DNA of 64,000 bases from Roseovarius sp. (GTDB lineage Bacteria; Pseudomonadota; Alphaproteobacteria; Rhodobacterales; Rhodobacteraceae): the NCBI GenBank assembly GCA_027493545.1, contig JAOSKR010000003.1:243360-307359 (forward strand). Direction: 5' to 3'. The position numbers and the translations under genes were made by a program. The notes under the pieces were generated by a model. That model worked only from the letters and a program-made list of their open reading frames with translations. It did not search any database and had not been told where the DNA came from. Positions 10,092-20,241 of this stretch are shown here, one piece after another (within the stretch, counting starts at the first letter, position 1; each line of letters opens with the position of its first letter).

Positions 10092-10625
10092 ATGAAGGAT
10101 TGGGTCAAGTGGCTCTTGCTGGGGTTGGCGTCAATTGCTTTTGGCGTGTTCGCCCTGGGCAATGCCGTCATCGCCTCGCTTGCCGTGACGACGATGACGG
10201 GGGCGCTGTTCCTGATCATCGGCGCGTTCCAGATCGCGGGCGCGGTCAGTTCGGCCGGCAGCAGCGGCAGCAGGGTGTTCAACGTCATCCTGGGCACATT
10301 GATGGCGTTTGTGGGTCTGTCCTTTCTGTTCAACCCGCTGGAAGGGGTGATTTCGCTGGCGATGCTGGTGCTGATCATGCTGGGCTTCAGCGGGGCCCTG
10401 CGGATTTTTCTGGCCTGGCGAATGCGTCTGACGCGGTATTTCTGGGTAATGCTGATTTCGGGCGCGCTGTCGCTGCTGCTGGCGGCCTATATCCCGGTGA
10501 ATTTCGCCACCGTGGCGCTGCCGCTTCTGGGCATTCTGCTGGGGATCGAGTTGCTGTTCAACGGTGTGGGGCTTGTGGTGCTGGCGTTTTTCGTCAGGGA
10601 AGCGGGCCACGCGGCCAGGAAATGA
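10092..10625 (+). CDS. HdeD/DUF308 family six-helix membrane protein
   Basis: This 177-aa protein consists almost entirely of hydrophobic segments, with about six predicted transmembrane helices, matching the HdeD (DUF308) family. Members are named after an E. coli acid-resistance protein, but a molecular function is not established. It sits between leuC and leuD with 40-base gaps on both sides, and all three genes are co-directional, so it is probably carried on the leu transcript. The ATG at 10092 follows AAAGGAC. Its codon usage looks less extreme in GC bias than leuC. No link with leucine synthesis can be seen in the sequence. Confidence 0.8.
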   Translation: MKDWVKWLLLGLASIAFGVFALGNAVIASLAVTTMTGALFLIIGAFQIAGAVSSAGSSGSRVFNVILGTLMAFVGLSFLFNPLEGVISLAMLVLIMLGFSGALRIFLAWRMRLTRYFWVMLISGALSLLLAAYIPVNFATVALPLLGILLGIELLFNGVGLVVLAFFVREAGHAARK

Positions 10626-10665
10626 CGGCTCGGCGGATCGGCCGAGATTCTGAAGGGCGAAAGAT

Positions 10666-11270
10666 ATGAAAAAGTTCGATAAACTCACCGGCATTGCCGC
10701 GCCGCTGCCGCAGATCAATGTCGATACCGACATGATCATCCCCAAGCAGTTCCTCAAGACGATCAAGCGCACCGGGCTGGGGGTCAACCTCTTCGACGAG
10801 ATGCGCTATGACGACGATGGCAACGAACGCCCCGACTTCGTGCTCAACAAGCCGCAGTACCGCGAGGCGCGGATACTGGTCGCCGGCGACAATTTCGGCT
10901 GCGGATCGAGCCGCGAGCATGCACCCTGGGCGATCGCGGATTTCGGTATCCGCTGTATCATCGCACCCAGTTTTGCCGACATCTTCTACAACAACTGCTT
11001 CAAGAACGGCATCCTGCCCATCGTGCTGCCGCAGGAGCAGGTGGACATCCTGATGAAGGACGCCGAGAAGGGCGCCAATGCGCGCATCACCGTCGATCTC
11101 GAGGCGCAGACGGTGACCACCTCCGACGGCGACACCCTCACCTTCGAGGTCGACGCCTTCAAGAAGCACTGCCTGCTGGAGGGCTCGACGATATCGGGCT
11201 GACCATGGCCCGGGTCGATGCCATCGCCGCCTTTGAGGCCAGGGCGGCCGGAGAGCGGCCCTGGGTCTGA
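10666..11270 (+). CDS. leuD: 3-isopropylmalate dehydratase small subunit LeuD (apparent one-base deletion near the 3' end)
   Basis: LeuD is the swivelling-domain subunit of isopropylmalate isomerase. Conserved parts include [17 protein letters not shown] and [14 protein letters not shown], and the C-terminal segment KKHCLLEG. As written the frame stops at 11202 after 178 codons. Adding one G to the GGG at 11181-11183 continues the frame as [18 protein letters not shown] to a stop at 11270. That gives 201 aa, exactly the usual length, so I extend the gene to 11270. A strong terminator hairpin lies 38 bases downstream. Confidence 0.9.
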
Positions 11271-11307
11271 CGCGCGGCGCCGAAACGTCACGTTCCTGCC
11301 ACAATCA

Positions 11308-11339
11308 CGCCCGTCGGTGGTATCCGGCGGGCGTTTTTT
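11308..11339 (+). terminator. Rho-independent terminator after leuD
   Basis: A 10-bp stem (CGCCCGTCGG pairing with CCGGCGGGCG, one G-T pair) encloses a 6-base loop and is followed directly by six T residues. It is placed just behind the restored leuD stop and is the best intrinsic terminator in the window. Confidence 0.9.
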
Positions 11340-11648
11340 CGCGCATGACGTTAACAGATGGGTGGCCGCACATCTGGCAGTTATTGTGGCGGATATGCCA
11401 ACATCCACAACATGATGCGGGTGGCCACCAGATCGTCAAAATTGCGGCATCGAATTGATGCATTCCCGCACCAGTTGCATCATCAATCGGCCTGAAATCC
11501 GGGCTGAGGTTCCAGTGCGCTTGAGCCCGATCTGCAAAAGGGGCAGAAAATGGTCAGGAATGAGGCAGACCGCCACAATCGGCGGCATCAAGTTGGAACA
11601 AGGGTCCGGCATCGTACCGGATCTGGCCAGTTTGAAGGGAAACGGGTA
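11340..11648. other. Intergenic region between the leuD terminator and a membrane-protein gene
   Basis: About 310 bases without a credible gene. It contains short inverted repeats, for example CAGATG with CATCTG near 11357-11375 and GATGCA with TGCATC near 11456-11480. No recognisable promoter box or RNA family could be assigned. It presumably holds the promoter for the gene that starts at 11649. Confidence 0.3.
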
Positions 11649-12473
11649 GTGCTTTCACAGATCGCCGGTGCGTTTTTTCGCGCCATTTGCGTGGCCATGA
11701 TCGTCGTGGCGCCGTCGCTGCTGTTGCCGGACGTGGCAACCGGGACGTCGCAGTTCGTGGTGGTGATCGCGTTCCTGGCGGCGCTTCTGGTATTTCTGGA
11801 ATACTACGGGCGCTACCCCAGCCTGATCGAATTCCGCTTCGCCCCGCCCTTCAACCGGCTGCGGTTCGGCGCCTTGGCCCTGGCCGTTCTGACCCTATCC
11901 ACGATCATCCGCGGCAAGGTCGATCCCGGCAGCCTGAGCGTGGTCCTGGGCCATTACGGCGCCATGCTCGGCCAGGCCACTGATTTTCCCTACTCGCCGG
12001 TCCGGCTGATGCTGTTGACGCTGTCTCCGGTCGGCAACCCGGAGGTGGTCGATTGCCTGCGAATGGCCACGGGGCTCAGCTATACCGTGTCGCTGGCCAT
12101 GGTCGCGGTCTTCATCCTGATCGTCCGCTTGCGAAACTGGCCGCTTCGCGGGCGGTCGTTCAATGTCTGGATCAACCTGCCGCTCTTCGACCCGACCCGG
12201 GGCGGCGACGTGGTCGAACGGCTGCGCCGGGATGCCGGCGTTAACGTGGTGTTAGGGATATTGCTGCCATTCATGATTCCGGCGGTGATCAAGGCGGTGC
12301 CGGTCCTTCTGGACCCGGCCTCGCTAAGCGATCCGCAGACGCTGATCTGGGTGACGGTGGCATGGGCCTTTCTGCCTGCCAGCATGCTGATACGGGGCAT
12401 CGCGTTGTTGCGCGTGGCCCAGCTGATCGACGCCCGGCGCAGGTTGCTGGGCGCCGCGGCCACGGCTGGCTGA
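11649..12473 (+). CDS. Hypothetical integral membrane protein
   Basis: I do not recognise this 274-aa protein. It starts with a hydrophobic helix (FFRAICVAMIVVAPSLLLP) and contains about five or six further membrane segments, separated by short polar loops and ending with RVAQLIDARRRLLGAA. The GTG at 11649, preceded by GAAGGGAA, gives a better start than ATG codons further upstream, which would add a basic non-membrane tail. The stop touches the beginning of the following EEP-family gene, so the two may be coupled. No enzymatic motif is visible. Confidence 0.65.
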   Translation: MLSQIAGAFFRAICVAMIVVAPSLLLPDVATGTSQFVVVIAFLAALLVFLEYYGRYPSLIEFRFAPPFNRLRFGALALAVLTLSTIIRGKVDPGSLSVVLGHYGAMLGQATDFPYSPVRLMLLTLSPVGNPEVVDCLRMATGLSYTVSLAMVAVFILIVRLRNWPLRGRSFNVWINLPLFDPTRGGDVVERLRRDAGVNVVLGILLPFMIPAVIKAVPVLLDPASLSDPQTLIWVTVAWAFLPASMLIRGIALLRVAQLIDARRRLLGAAATAG

Positions 12474-13568
12474 AACGCCTTGCCGAACATCTGATCGCGG
12501 CGTTCTGGCTGGCGTCTTCCGCCGGCGTCACGGCCACGGCCGACACCCTGCGCATCGCCACCTACAATGCCGAGCTGTCGCGCAAGGGGCCGGGGCTGCT
12601 TCTGCGCGACATCGGCAAGGGCGATCCGCAGGTGCGGGCGGTGGCGCAGGTGGTGGCACGCAGCGGCGCCGGATATCCTGGTGTTGCAAGGGGTGGACTG
12701 GGATCTGAACCTGCGCGCCCTCACCGCGCTGCGCGACGTCATCGCCACCGCCGGCCGGCGCTACGACCACATCTTCGCGCTGCGGCCCAACAGCGGCATG
12801 GCCACCGGGCTCGATCTCGATGGCGACGGGCGGCTGGGTGAACCGGAGGATGCGCAGGGTTTCGGCCGCTTTGCCGGCGCGCGCGGCATGGCGATCCTGT
12901 CGCGCTTTCCGGTCGAGGCCGGCGCCGTGCACGATTTCAGCGCGCTGCTCTGGGCCGATCTGCCCGGCGCGATCCTGCCGGCGGGCATGGCCGACGAGGT
13001 GCGCGCGGCCCAGCGGCTGTCGCGGGTCGGGCACTGGGTGGTGCCGGTTCGCGTGGCGGGCGCGGACCTGCATCTGCTGGTCTTTCATGCCACGCCGCCC
13101 GTTTTCGACGGGCCGGGGGACCGCAACGGCCGGCGCAACCACGACGAGATTATCTTCTGGCGGCGCTATCTCGACGGCGTCTTCGGGCCGCCGCCCAACG
13201 CGCGTTTCGTGGTGGTGGGCGATGCCAATCTCGATCCCGTGGACAGTGACGGACGCAAGCCGGCGATCCGCGCGCTGCTGGCCGATCGCCGCCTGCAGGA
13301 CCCCGCGCCGCGCCGCCCCGGCCGGGTGCCGGCCGAGCCGGGCCAGAGCGGCGATCCGGCGCTCGACACCGCCGCCTGGCCGGCGCCCGGACCGGGTAAT
13401 CTGAGGGTCAGCTACGTGCTTCCCTCGGTCGACCTGAAGGTGATGGATGCGGGTGTTTTCTGGCCGCCCGCGGGCGATCCGCGCACCGCTGCCGTCGCCG
13501 CCGCCAGCCGCCACCGGCTGGTCTGGGTGGATATCGCCGTTGCGGGGACGACCGGCCGGCGCCCCTGA
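12470..13568 (+). CDS. Endonuclease/exonuclease/phosphatase (EEP) family protein, probably exported (apparent one-base insertion)
   Basis: The protein belongs to the EEP superfamily of metal-dependent phosphodiesterases. Signatures are [16 protein letters not shown] near the N-terminus, [39 protein letters not shown] and a C-terminal [12 protein letters not shown] hydrophobic stretch [17 protein letters not shown] resembles a signal peptide. The first ~65 codons and the rest are in different frames. An extra C near 12658 would join them, giving about 365 aa. No ATG, GTG or TTG gives a clean start here. A CTG at 12470 that overlaps the previous stop is the nearest position, so the 5' end is uncertain. 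The substrate is unknown. Confidence 0.65.
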
Positions 13569-13647
13569 TATCGAGGCTTTCTTGACCCGCCCCCGGCTTC
13601 GGGCTAGGCGGTGCCGGTGTCCGCCCGTGAACGCAAGGATCAGTGCC

Positions 13648-14754
13648 ATGACAAACCCCTCGCTCCTCATCCTGCCCGGCGACGGCATCGGCCCCGAGGT
13701 GATGGCCGAGGTCCGTCGCGTCATCGACTGGTTCGGCGCCCGCCGCGGCCTCGTCTTCGATGTCGGCGAGGATCTCGTCGGCGGCGCGGCCTATGACGTG
13801 CACGGGGTGCCGCTTTCGGACGCCACCATGGCCCGCGCACAGGAGGTCGATGCGGTGCTGCTGGGTGCCGTGGGTGGGCCGAAATACGACGATCTCGATT
13901 TCTCGGTGAAACCCGAACGCGGCCTGCTGCGCCTGCGCAAGGAGATGGATCTCTTCGCCAACCTGCGCCCGGCGCAGTGCTTTGACGCGCTGGCAGATTT
14001 CTCGTCGCTCAAGCGCGAGGTGGTGGCCGGCCTCGACATCATGATCGTGCGCGAACTCACCAGCGGAATCTATTTCGGCGAGCCGCGCGGGATTTTCGAG
14101 GAAGGGAACGAGCGCGTCGGCATCAACACCCAGCGCTATACCGAGTCCGAGATCGACCGCGTGGCGCGTGCGGCCTTCGATCTGGCCCGCAAGCGCGGCA
14201 GCAAGGTCTGCTCGATGGAAAAGGCCAACGTGATGGAGTCGGGCGTTCTCTGGCGCGAGGTGGTGCAGAGGGTGCGCGATGCCGATTATCCGGATATCGA
14301 GCTTTCGCACATGTACGCCGACGCCGGCGCGATGCAGCTCTGCCGCTGGCCCAAGCAGTTCGACGTGATCGTGACCGACAACCTCTTTGGCGACCTGCTG
14401 TCGGACGCCGCCGCGATGCTCACGGGCTCGCTCGGCATGCTGCCGTCGGCCAGCTTGGGCGCGCCGATGGCCAACGGCCGGCCCAAGGCGCTCTACGAGC
14501 CGGTCCACGGCAGCGCGCCCGACATCGCCGGGCAGGGCAAGGCCAACCCCATCGCCTGCATCCTGAGCTTTGCCATGGCGCTGCGTTATTCGTTCGATCT
14601 GGGTGACGAGGCCGCGCGGTTGGAGCGGGCGGTGGAAAAGGTTCTGGCCGACGGCGTGCGCACCGCCGATCTGCTGGGCGAGGAGGGCGTCACGCCAGTC
14701 TCGACGGGCCAGATGGGCGACGCCATCCTCGCCGCGCTCGACGCGAGCCTCTGA
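13648..14754 (+). CDS. leuB: 3-isopropylmalate dehydrogenase LeuB
   Basis: LeuB oxidatively decarboxylates 3-isopropylmalate with NAD in leucine synthesis. The 368-aa protein starts [16 protein letters not shown] and carries the substrate and metal residues in [40 protein letters not shown] and [17 protein letters not shown]. The NAD-binding loop is [17 protein letters not shown]. The ATG at 13648 was chosen because translation from further upstream would add unconserved residues. The frame is intact. It lies 79 bases downstream of the EEP gene. Confidence 0.97.
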   Translation: MTNPSLLILPGDGIGPEVMAEVRRVIDWFGARRGLVFDVGEDLVGGAAYDVHGVPLSDATMARAQEVDAVLLGAVGGPKYDDLDFSVKPERGLLRLRKEMDLFANLRPAQCFDALADFSSLKREVVAGLDIMIVRELTSGIYFGEPRGIFEEGNERVGINTQRYTESEIDRVARAAFDLARKRGSKVCSMEKANVMESGVLWREVVQRVRDADYPDIELSHMYADAGAMQLCRWPKQFDVIVTDNLFGDLLSDAAAMLTGSLGMLPSASLGAPMANGRPKALYEPVHGSAPDIAGQGKANPIACILSFAMALRYSFDLGDEAARLERAVEKVLADGVRTADLLGEEGVTPVSTGQMGDAILAALDASL

Positions 14755-14833
14755 GCGGCCGTATCCGCGGCGCGAGGGAGAGCCGTTTCCCCTTGCCAAG
14801 GACGCCGCCCTCGTCTATCCCGCCGGCCACGGT

Positions 14834-14910
14834 CGGAGTGTAGCTCAGCCTGGTAGAGCACTGTCTTCGGGAGGCAGGGGCCGGAGGTTCGAATCCTCTC
14901 ACTCCGACCA
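14834..14910 (+). tRNA. tRNA-Pro (anticodon CGG)
   Basis: A complete 77-base tRNA with encoded CCA. The acceptor stem CGGAGTG pairs with CACTCCG, the D arm contains GCTCAGCCTGGTAGAGC, and the T loop is TTCGAAT. The anticodon stem CTGTC/GGCAG encloses the loop TTCGGGA, giving anticodon CGG for proline CCG codons. Confidence 0.97.
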
Positions 14911-14922
14911 GTGAAACAAGGG

Positions 14923-14940
14923 GGCCCCGCCGGGGTCGTT
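14923..14940 (+). terminator. Possible terminator after tRNA-Pro
   Basis: A compact GC hairpin (GGCCCC, three-base loop, GGGGTC) with a short T-containing tail lies 12 bases after the tRNA. The T tract is weak, so confidence is limited. Confidence 0.4.
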
Positions 14941-15124
14941 TCCTGCTGTTGAGCGATAGCGCGCAACGACATCCGCAACGTTTCCCGCGCGTCTCGTGCC
15001 TGTTGGGTTCCTTTTCCGGAGAGTCGGCCGGACTGGCTGCTGCCGGAACCACCTGTTCACGATCTCGACGGTATGACCGAGGTGGAAAATCCTCTTGCAC
15101 CCCGGCTGCCGCCGGGCAGGGCGC

Positions 15125-15816
15125 TCAGACCCCCAGCCAGCGGCCGTGCGCCTCCTCGTCGGCCTCGAGCGCCGCGGCGTCGCCGCGCCAGACGATCTGG
15201 CCCCGCCCCATCAGGCTGATCTCGTCGGCAAGGCCCGAGGGCGAAGTTGAGGTTCTGCTCGACCAGCAGCACGGTCAGCCCGCTTTTCTTGAGATCCTTC
15301 AGCTTGGCATAGATCTGCTGGATGATGATCGGCGCCAGCCCCTCGGTCGGCTCGTCGAGGATCAGGATGTGCGGGCCGGTCATCAGTGCCCGCCCGATCG
15401 CCAGCATCTGCTGTTCGCCGCCCGAGAGTTCGTGCCCGCCATTGTCGAGCCGGTCGGCGAGGTTGGGGAAAAACTCCACCACCCGCTCGATGGTCCACTC
15501 CGGCGCGGCACCCGCGAGCCGCCCGGCCAGTTGCAGGTTCTCGCGCACCGAGAGCGCGCCGAAGATATCGCGCGTCTCGGGCACATAGGCCAGCCCCAGC
15601 CGGGCGATCTCGTGCGGGGCGTGGCGCGTGATGGTCTGGCCCTGGAAAACCACCTCGCCGTTCTGCGCCCGCACCAGCCCCATGATGGTTTTCAGCGTCG
15701 TCGACTTGCCGGCGCCGTTGCGGCCCAGCAGCGCATGCACGCTGCCTTCGCGCACCACGAAGTCGAGCCCGTGCAGCACCCGCGTTTCGCCATAGCCGCT
15801 TTCCACGCCCTTGAGT

Positions 15817-15824
<8 letters not shown>
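15125..15824 (-). CDS. Branched-chain-type ABC transporter ATPase LivF, part of the probable benzoate importer (apparent one-base insertion)
   Basis: LivF-type ATPase of a hydrophobic-amino-acid-class importer. It has Walker A GRNGAGKSTTLKTIMGL, the Q-loop region, signature LSGGEQQMLAIGRAL and Walker B ILILDEPTEGLAP. The frame breaks after NLNFAL. One extra base in GGCCC at 15232-15236 would explain it, and correction gives LADEISLMGRGQIVW and a stop at 15125, about 232 aa. The start ATG at 15824 overlaps the end of livG by eight bases. All five importer genes run leftward away from benzoate-CoA ligase, so an aromatic acid rather than an amino acid is the likely substrate. That assignment is an inference from context. 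Confidence 0.85.
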
Positions 15825-16555
<731 letters not shown>

Positions 16556-16563
<8 letters not shown>

Positions 16564-17536
16564 CGTGCGCCTCCGCGGTCCCGGCGGGCGGGGGCGGACG
16601 GCGGGAAAACCAGTGTTCGACCTGGCCGTAGATGCCACGCCCGCCCGCCAGCACGGTGGCGATCAGCAAGAGCCCGATGACGATGTGCCAGTGGTTGGTG
16701 TAGCCCGAGATCTCGTGCTTGAGCAGCACGAAGATCACCGCCCCCAGAAGCGGCCCGATCAGCGTGCCGAGCCCGCCGAGGATGACCACGATCAGCACCT
16801 CGCCCGACACCGTCCAGACCAGCAGTTCCGGCGATATGTACTGGACATGCTGCGCCGCGAGCACGCCCGCGACGCCCGCCAGCAGCGCCGAAAACCCCAG
16901 CGCCTGCGCGCGGTGCATGACGGTGTTGACGCCGAGCGCGCGCATCCGGTCCTCGTTGACGTGGATGCCGGTCAGCGTCCGCCCGAACGCGGTGCGCAGA
17001 ACCCAGGCGGCGGCGACATAGACCGCCAGAACCAGCACCAGCGCAAAAAGGGCGAAGGTCAGCGAATTGCCCATCTTGATGCCGAGCCCGCCCAGGTCGA
17101 AGCGCGAAAGCCCGCCGAGCCCGTCATCGCCCCCGAGCCAGCGCCACTTGAAGAAGACGGTATAGGCCATCTGCCCGAACGCCAGCGTCGCCATGATGAA
17201 GAAGATGCCGGTGGTGCGTCCGGTGATCCAGCCGATCAGGGTGCCGAAGATGCCGGAGGCGGCCACCCCCAACAGTGCCGAGGGCAGTGGCGGCCAGCCC
17301 AGCTTGACCGAGAAGATGGCATAGGTATAGGCCGAAAGCCCCATCATCGCGCCATGCGCCAGCGACACCATGCCGCCAAAGCCCGCCACCACGTCGAGGC
17401 TGATGGCGAGAATGGCGAGGATGGCGATCTCGATCACGATCTCGCGCGCGAAAAATCCCCCGGCCGAGGCGTAGGCCGCGAGCCCCGCCAGCGTGACGAT
17501 CAGGACAAGGCTGCGCGCCGGGGTCTGCCGGAACAT
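16556..17536 (-). CDS. Branched-chain-type ABC transporter permease LivM
   Basis: The 326-aa membrane protein has about eight to ten transmembrane helices and the LivM motifs LDVVAGFGGMVSLAHGAMMGLSAY and VVILGGLGTLIGPLLGAVIF (each partly conserved). A basic C-terminus HWFSRRPPPP follows. The ATG at 17536 matches the usual short cytoplasmic N-terminus; an upstream in-frame extension is not conserved in character. It overlaps livG and lies four bases from livH. Confidence 0.9.
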
Positions 17537-17540
17537 CGGA

Positions 17541-18410
17541 TCAGTGCCCCCGTGCCGGCAACAGGCCCTGCGGGCGCAGCACCAGGATGGCCGCGAGCAG
17601 GATATAGGCCAGAACTGCGGCAAAACCGGGCAGCAGTACCGCGCCGAAGGTCTCGATGAAACCGACGATCAGCGAACCGGCGATGGCACCCTGCAGGCTG
17701 CCCAGGCCCCCGATCACCACCACGATCAGTGTTGGGATCAGGATCGAGATGCCCATGCCGGTGGTGGCCGATGTGACCGGCGCCGCGACCACGCCCGCGA
17801 GCCCCGCCAGCACGCAGCCGAGGCAGAAGACGATGAAGAAGAGCCGCCCGACATTGATCCCCAGCGTCGCGGCCATCGCGCCGTTCTCGACGCTGGCGCG
17901 GATCATCGCACCGATCTGGGTGCGCGCCAGCGTGATCCAGAGCCCGGCCATGATGACGAGGCCGAGCGCGATGATGAAGAGGCGATAGGCGGGGTACTTC
18001 ACGCCGAGGATTTCGCTCGTGCCCGCCAGCGACGGCGGTGCCGATAGCCCCAGCGCCACGTCGCCCCAGCCCATGCGCACGAGGTCGAGAAAGACGAAGA
18101 TCAGCCCGAAGGTGACCAGCACCTGGTTCATCGGCCCGGCACCGCGCAGCCGGTCGATCAGCGTGAAGTAAAGGACCGCGCCGATCAGCATCACCGCCAG
18201 CGGCGCGAGGATCAGTGCCGCCCAGAAACTGCCGGTGGCTGCGGCGGCCGAGATGCCGATATAGGCCCCCAGCATGTAGAGCGCGCCATGCGCCAGGTTG
18301 ATGAAATGCAAAAGCCCGAAAATCACCGTCAGCCCGATCGACAGCAGGAACAGCAGCATCGAGAACTGCACCGCGTTCAGGAACTGGAGAATCCAGAAAC
18401 TGGCGTCCAT
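17541..18410 (-). CDS. Branched-chain-type ABC transporter permease LivH
   Basis: The 289-aa permease shows the LivH features FGLLHFINLAHGALYMLGAY and VVIGGLGSLQGAIAGSLIVG, with about eight hydrophobic helices. It is followed directly by livM, livG and livF. A GC-rich hairpin separates it from the binding-protein gene, which would let more binding protein than permease be made. Length and frame are normal. Confidence 0.9.
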   Translation of the reverse strand: MDASFWILQFLNAVQFSMLLFLLSIGLTVIFGLLHFINLAHGALYMLGAYIGISAAAATGSFWAALILAPLAVMLIGAVLYFTLIDRLRGAGPMNQVLVTFGLIFVFLDLVRMGWGDVALGLSAPPSLAGTSEILGVKYPAYRLFIIALGLVIMAGLWITLARTQIGAMIRASVENGAMAATLGINVGRLFFIVFCLGCVLAGLAGVVAAPVTSATTGMGISILIPTLIVVVIGGLGSLQGAIAGSLIVGFIETFGAVLLPGFAAVLAYILLAAILVLRPQGLLPARGH

Positions 18411-18446
18411 CGTCGGTTTCTCCCGGGCGGGGGGCGTGGTGCAAGC

Positions 18447-18474
18447 GGCCCCGCCCGTCGGGGCGGGCGGGGCC
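18447..18474 (-). terminator. Hairpin between binding-protein gene and livH (attenuator or mRNA-stability element)
   Basis: A perfect 10-bp stem GGCCCCGCCC / GGGCGGGGCC with an 8-base loop. On the transcribed strand it lies between the binding-protein stop and the livH start. There is no T tract, so it more likely causes partial termination or protects the upstream mRNA, as is common after binding-protein genes. Confidence 0.5.
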
Positions 18475-18492
18475 GGATTTTCATGCAGCGGA

Positions 18493-19647
18493 TCAGCGCA
18501 GGTTGCAACCCTTGGGCGCGTCCCTGACTGCCTCGACGGTGCCGACGACCTTTTGCGTCAGCCCGTCGCCGTCCTTGACGGTCTCGTAGATATAGATGTT
18601 CTGGACGATGTTGTTGGTCGCCGGGTCGATCTCCAGCGGGCCGCGCGGTCCGACATACTTGACCTTGGGCAGCGCCGCCGCGATCGTCTCGCGGTCCGAG
18701 GCGCCCGAATCGATCGCGGCCATCAACGACATGCCGGCGTCATAGCCATGCACCGCGTATTCAGAGGGCACACGGTCGTAGGCGGCGCCAAACGCTTCGA
18801 CGAAGGCCTTGTTTTCGGGCGTGTCGAGCGTGGGCACATAGTGCAGTGAAGTGATCACGCCCACGGCCGCGTCGCCCTCGGCCGCGACGTAAAGCGGCGA
18901 GGTCAGGAAGCCCGAGCCGTAGAGCGGCAGTTCCTTGCCGAACGAGCCGTACTGCTTGACAAAGCTGATCGCCTCGCCGCCGGCATAGAAGGTATAGATC
19001 GCGTCGGCGCCCGAGGCCTTGGCGTTGGCCAGGTAGGGGCCGAAATCGCTGGTCTGACCGAAGGGGGTGTATTCGCCACCCACGATCTCGCCGCCCGCGG
19101 CGGTATAGGTTTCGGTGAAGGCCTCGATCATCTGCCGTCCCGCGGCATAGTCGGGCGCCAGCGTGTAGACCTTCTTGACGCCTTGGCCCGCGAGCCAGGT
19201 GCCCATCGGCCGGTTGACCTGGCCGTTGGAGAACGACACCCGGGTGATATAGGCCGAGCAGGCATCGCCGGTGGCGTTGTCGTTGCCGGCATTGGCCACG
19301 ATCAGCGGCACCTGCGCGCCGTCGATGAAGTCGCGCACCGCGCCGAGGACGCCCGATGACACGATGCCGACGATCACGTCGACCTCGTCCTCGAGCACCA
19401 GCTTGCGCGCCTTGGCCAGCCCGACCGGCGGCTTGACCTCGGTATCCTCGCGCACGATGTCGAACTCGCCGCTGCGGCCGGCGAGTTCGAGCGCGAGGTT
19501 GAAGCCGTCGGTGATCTCGTTGCCGAGCGCGGCGTAGGTGCCCGAATAGGGCAGCAGCAGGCCGACCTTGGTCTCGGCCGCGGCCGGCGCCGCCAGACCG
19601 ATGCCGGCGGCGGCGGCCAGCGCAAGGCTGAATATCTTGGGTTTCAT
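18493..19647 (-). CDS. Periplasmic binding protein of the probable benzoate ABC importer
   Basis: This is a 384-aa Leu/Ile/Val-type binding protein. A signal peptide (KIFSLALAAAAGIGLAAPAAA) precedes the mature start ETKVGLLLPYSGTYAALGNE. The family core IVGIVSSGVLGAV and the disulfide-type Cys pair near the C-terminus (CNLR end) are visible. It opens the leftward importer operon. Its promoter faces that of benzoate-CoA ligase, and the shared spacer carries TGCA repeats that could be BoxR sites. Specificity for benzoate or a related aromatic acid is inferred only from this position. Confidence 0.85.
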   Translation of the reverse strand: MKPKIFSLALAAAAGIGLAAPAAAETKVGLLLPYSGTYAALGNEITDGFNLALELAGRSGEFDIVREDTEVKPPVGLAKARKLVLEDEVDVIVGIVSSGVLGAVRDFIDGAQVPLIVANAGNDNATGDACSAYITRVSFSNGQVNRPMGTWLAGQGVKKVYTLAPDYAAGRQMIEAFTETYTAAGGEIVGGEYTPFGQTSDFGPYLANAKASGADAIYTFYAGGEAISFVKQYGSFGKELPLYGSGFLTSPLYVAAEGDAAVGVITSLHYVPTLDTPENKAFVEAFGAAYDRVPSEYAVHGYDAGMSLMAAIDSGASDRETIAAALPKVKYVGPRGPLEIDPATNNIVQNIYIYETVKDGDGLTQKVVGTVEAVRDAPKGCNLR

Positions 19648-20241
19648 GTCGCTCCTCCCTGACAGTTCCCCGGCGTCAAGCGCCTTGCGGGGAATATTTC
19701 AGGGTTATGCATAAAATTGCAACTGGTAAAGGCGTTTGTTGCATTTTTCTGCGTATGATGCATGATAACGCATAAATTCACGCCGACTCGGTGCTTGCGA
19801 GCCCGAATTCGGGATTGCCGCGACCCCATCAGGTTGCGCGGTCCGGCCTGCGGCACCGCATGGGGGCAGACATGGCACACGACTGTTTCGATACGCATCC
19901 GGGCGCAATCGCACGGGGCATCGCGAATCGTCCGTTTGGCCCCGAGCGGTCCCATCATCCCGACGCCACCTTGCCGCCCGGCGTCGATGCCGTGCGCCGG
20001 CAGGATCTGCGCGGCCCCCACCACATCCGTTCCAGGGGCGATTGCGGTGCAATCCCAGCGTTCGGGGGCGCGCCGGTGTTCGACGGCTTTGCCGAAGGGT
20101 GGTATGTTTCCGGTGCCGGCACCCGGAATCGTCCGACGGCGCCGGACGGCGATGCGCATGCGATCTATCTGCTCCCCGGCGGGGCGATCGGGTTCACTGC
20201 AAAATGACCAAAGCGGCTCAGCCGCGCAGGGAGGACAGGAC
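19648..20241. other. 594-base divergent control region between the importer and benzoate-CoA ligase
   Basis: The first 130 bases next to the binding-protein gene are AT-richer than the rest and hold four TGCA tetramers. The remainder is GC-rich and open in several frames. A + strand frame from 19791 to 20207 could encode 138 residues ending GGAIGFTAK, but it shows no family I recognise, has atypical composition and no ribosome-binding site. I see no confident gene; a decayed gene is possible. Confidence 0.35.
19708..19762. promoter_or_regulatory. Candidate BoxR/BzdR operator cluster upstream of the importer
   Basis: TGCA occurs at 19708, 19718, 19740 and 19759. The first pair forms TGCATAAAATTGCA. 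The same arrangement, TGCATAA-N3-TGCA, recurs at 23159 in front of boxC. TGCA-containing repeats are the reported recognition elements of BzdR-type regulators, and a gene for such a regulator closes this cluster. Binding itself is inferred. Confidence 0.55.

Noticed and set aside
11182-11202. A truncated LeuD ending at 11202
   Set aside because: The next frame continues the conserved C-terminus to exactly 201 residues, so a missing base is more likely.
14834-14910. tRNA-Pro as an integration site for a mobile element covering the catabolic genes
   Set aside because: No integrase, no direct repeat of the tRNA 3' end seen nearby, and the following operons are coherent and similar in composition to the core.
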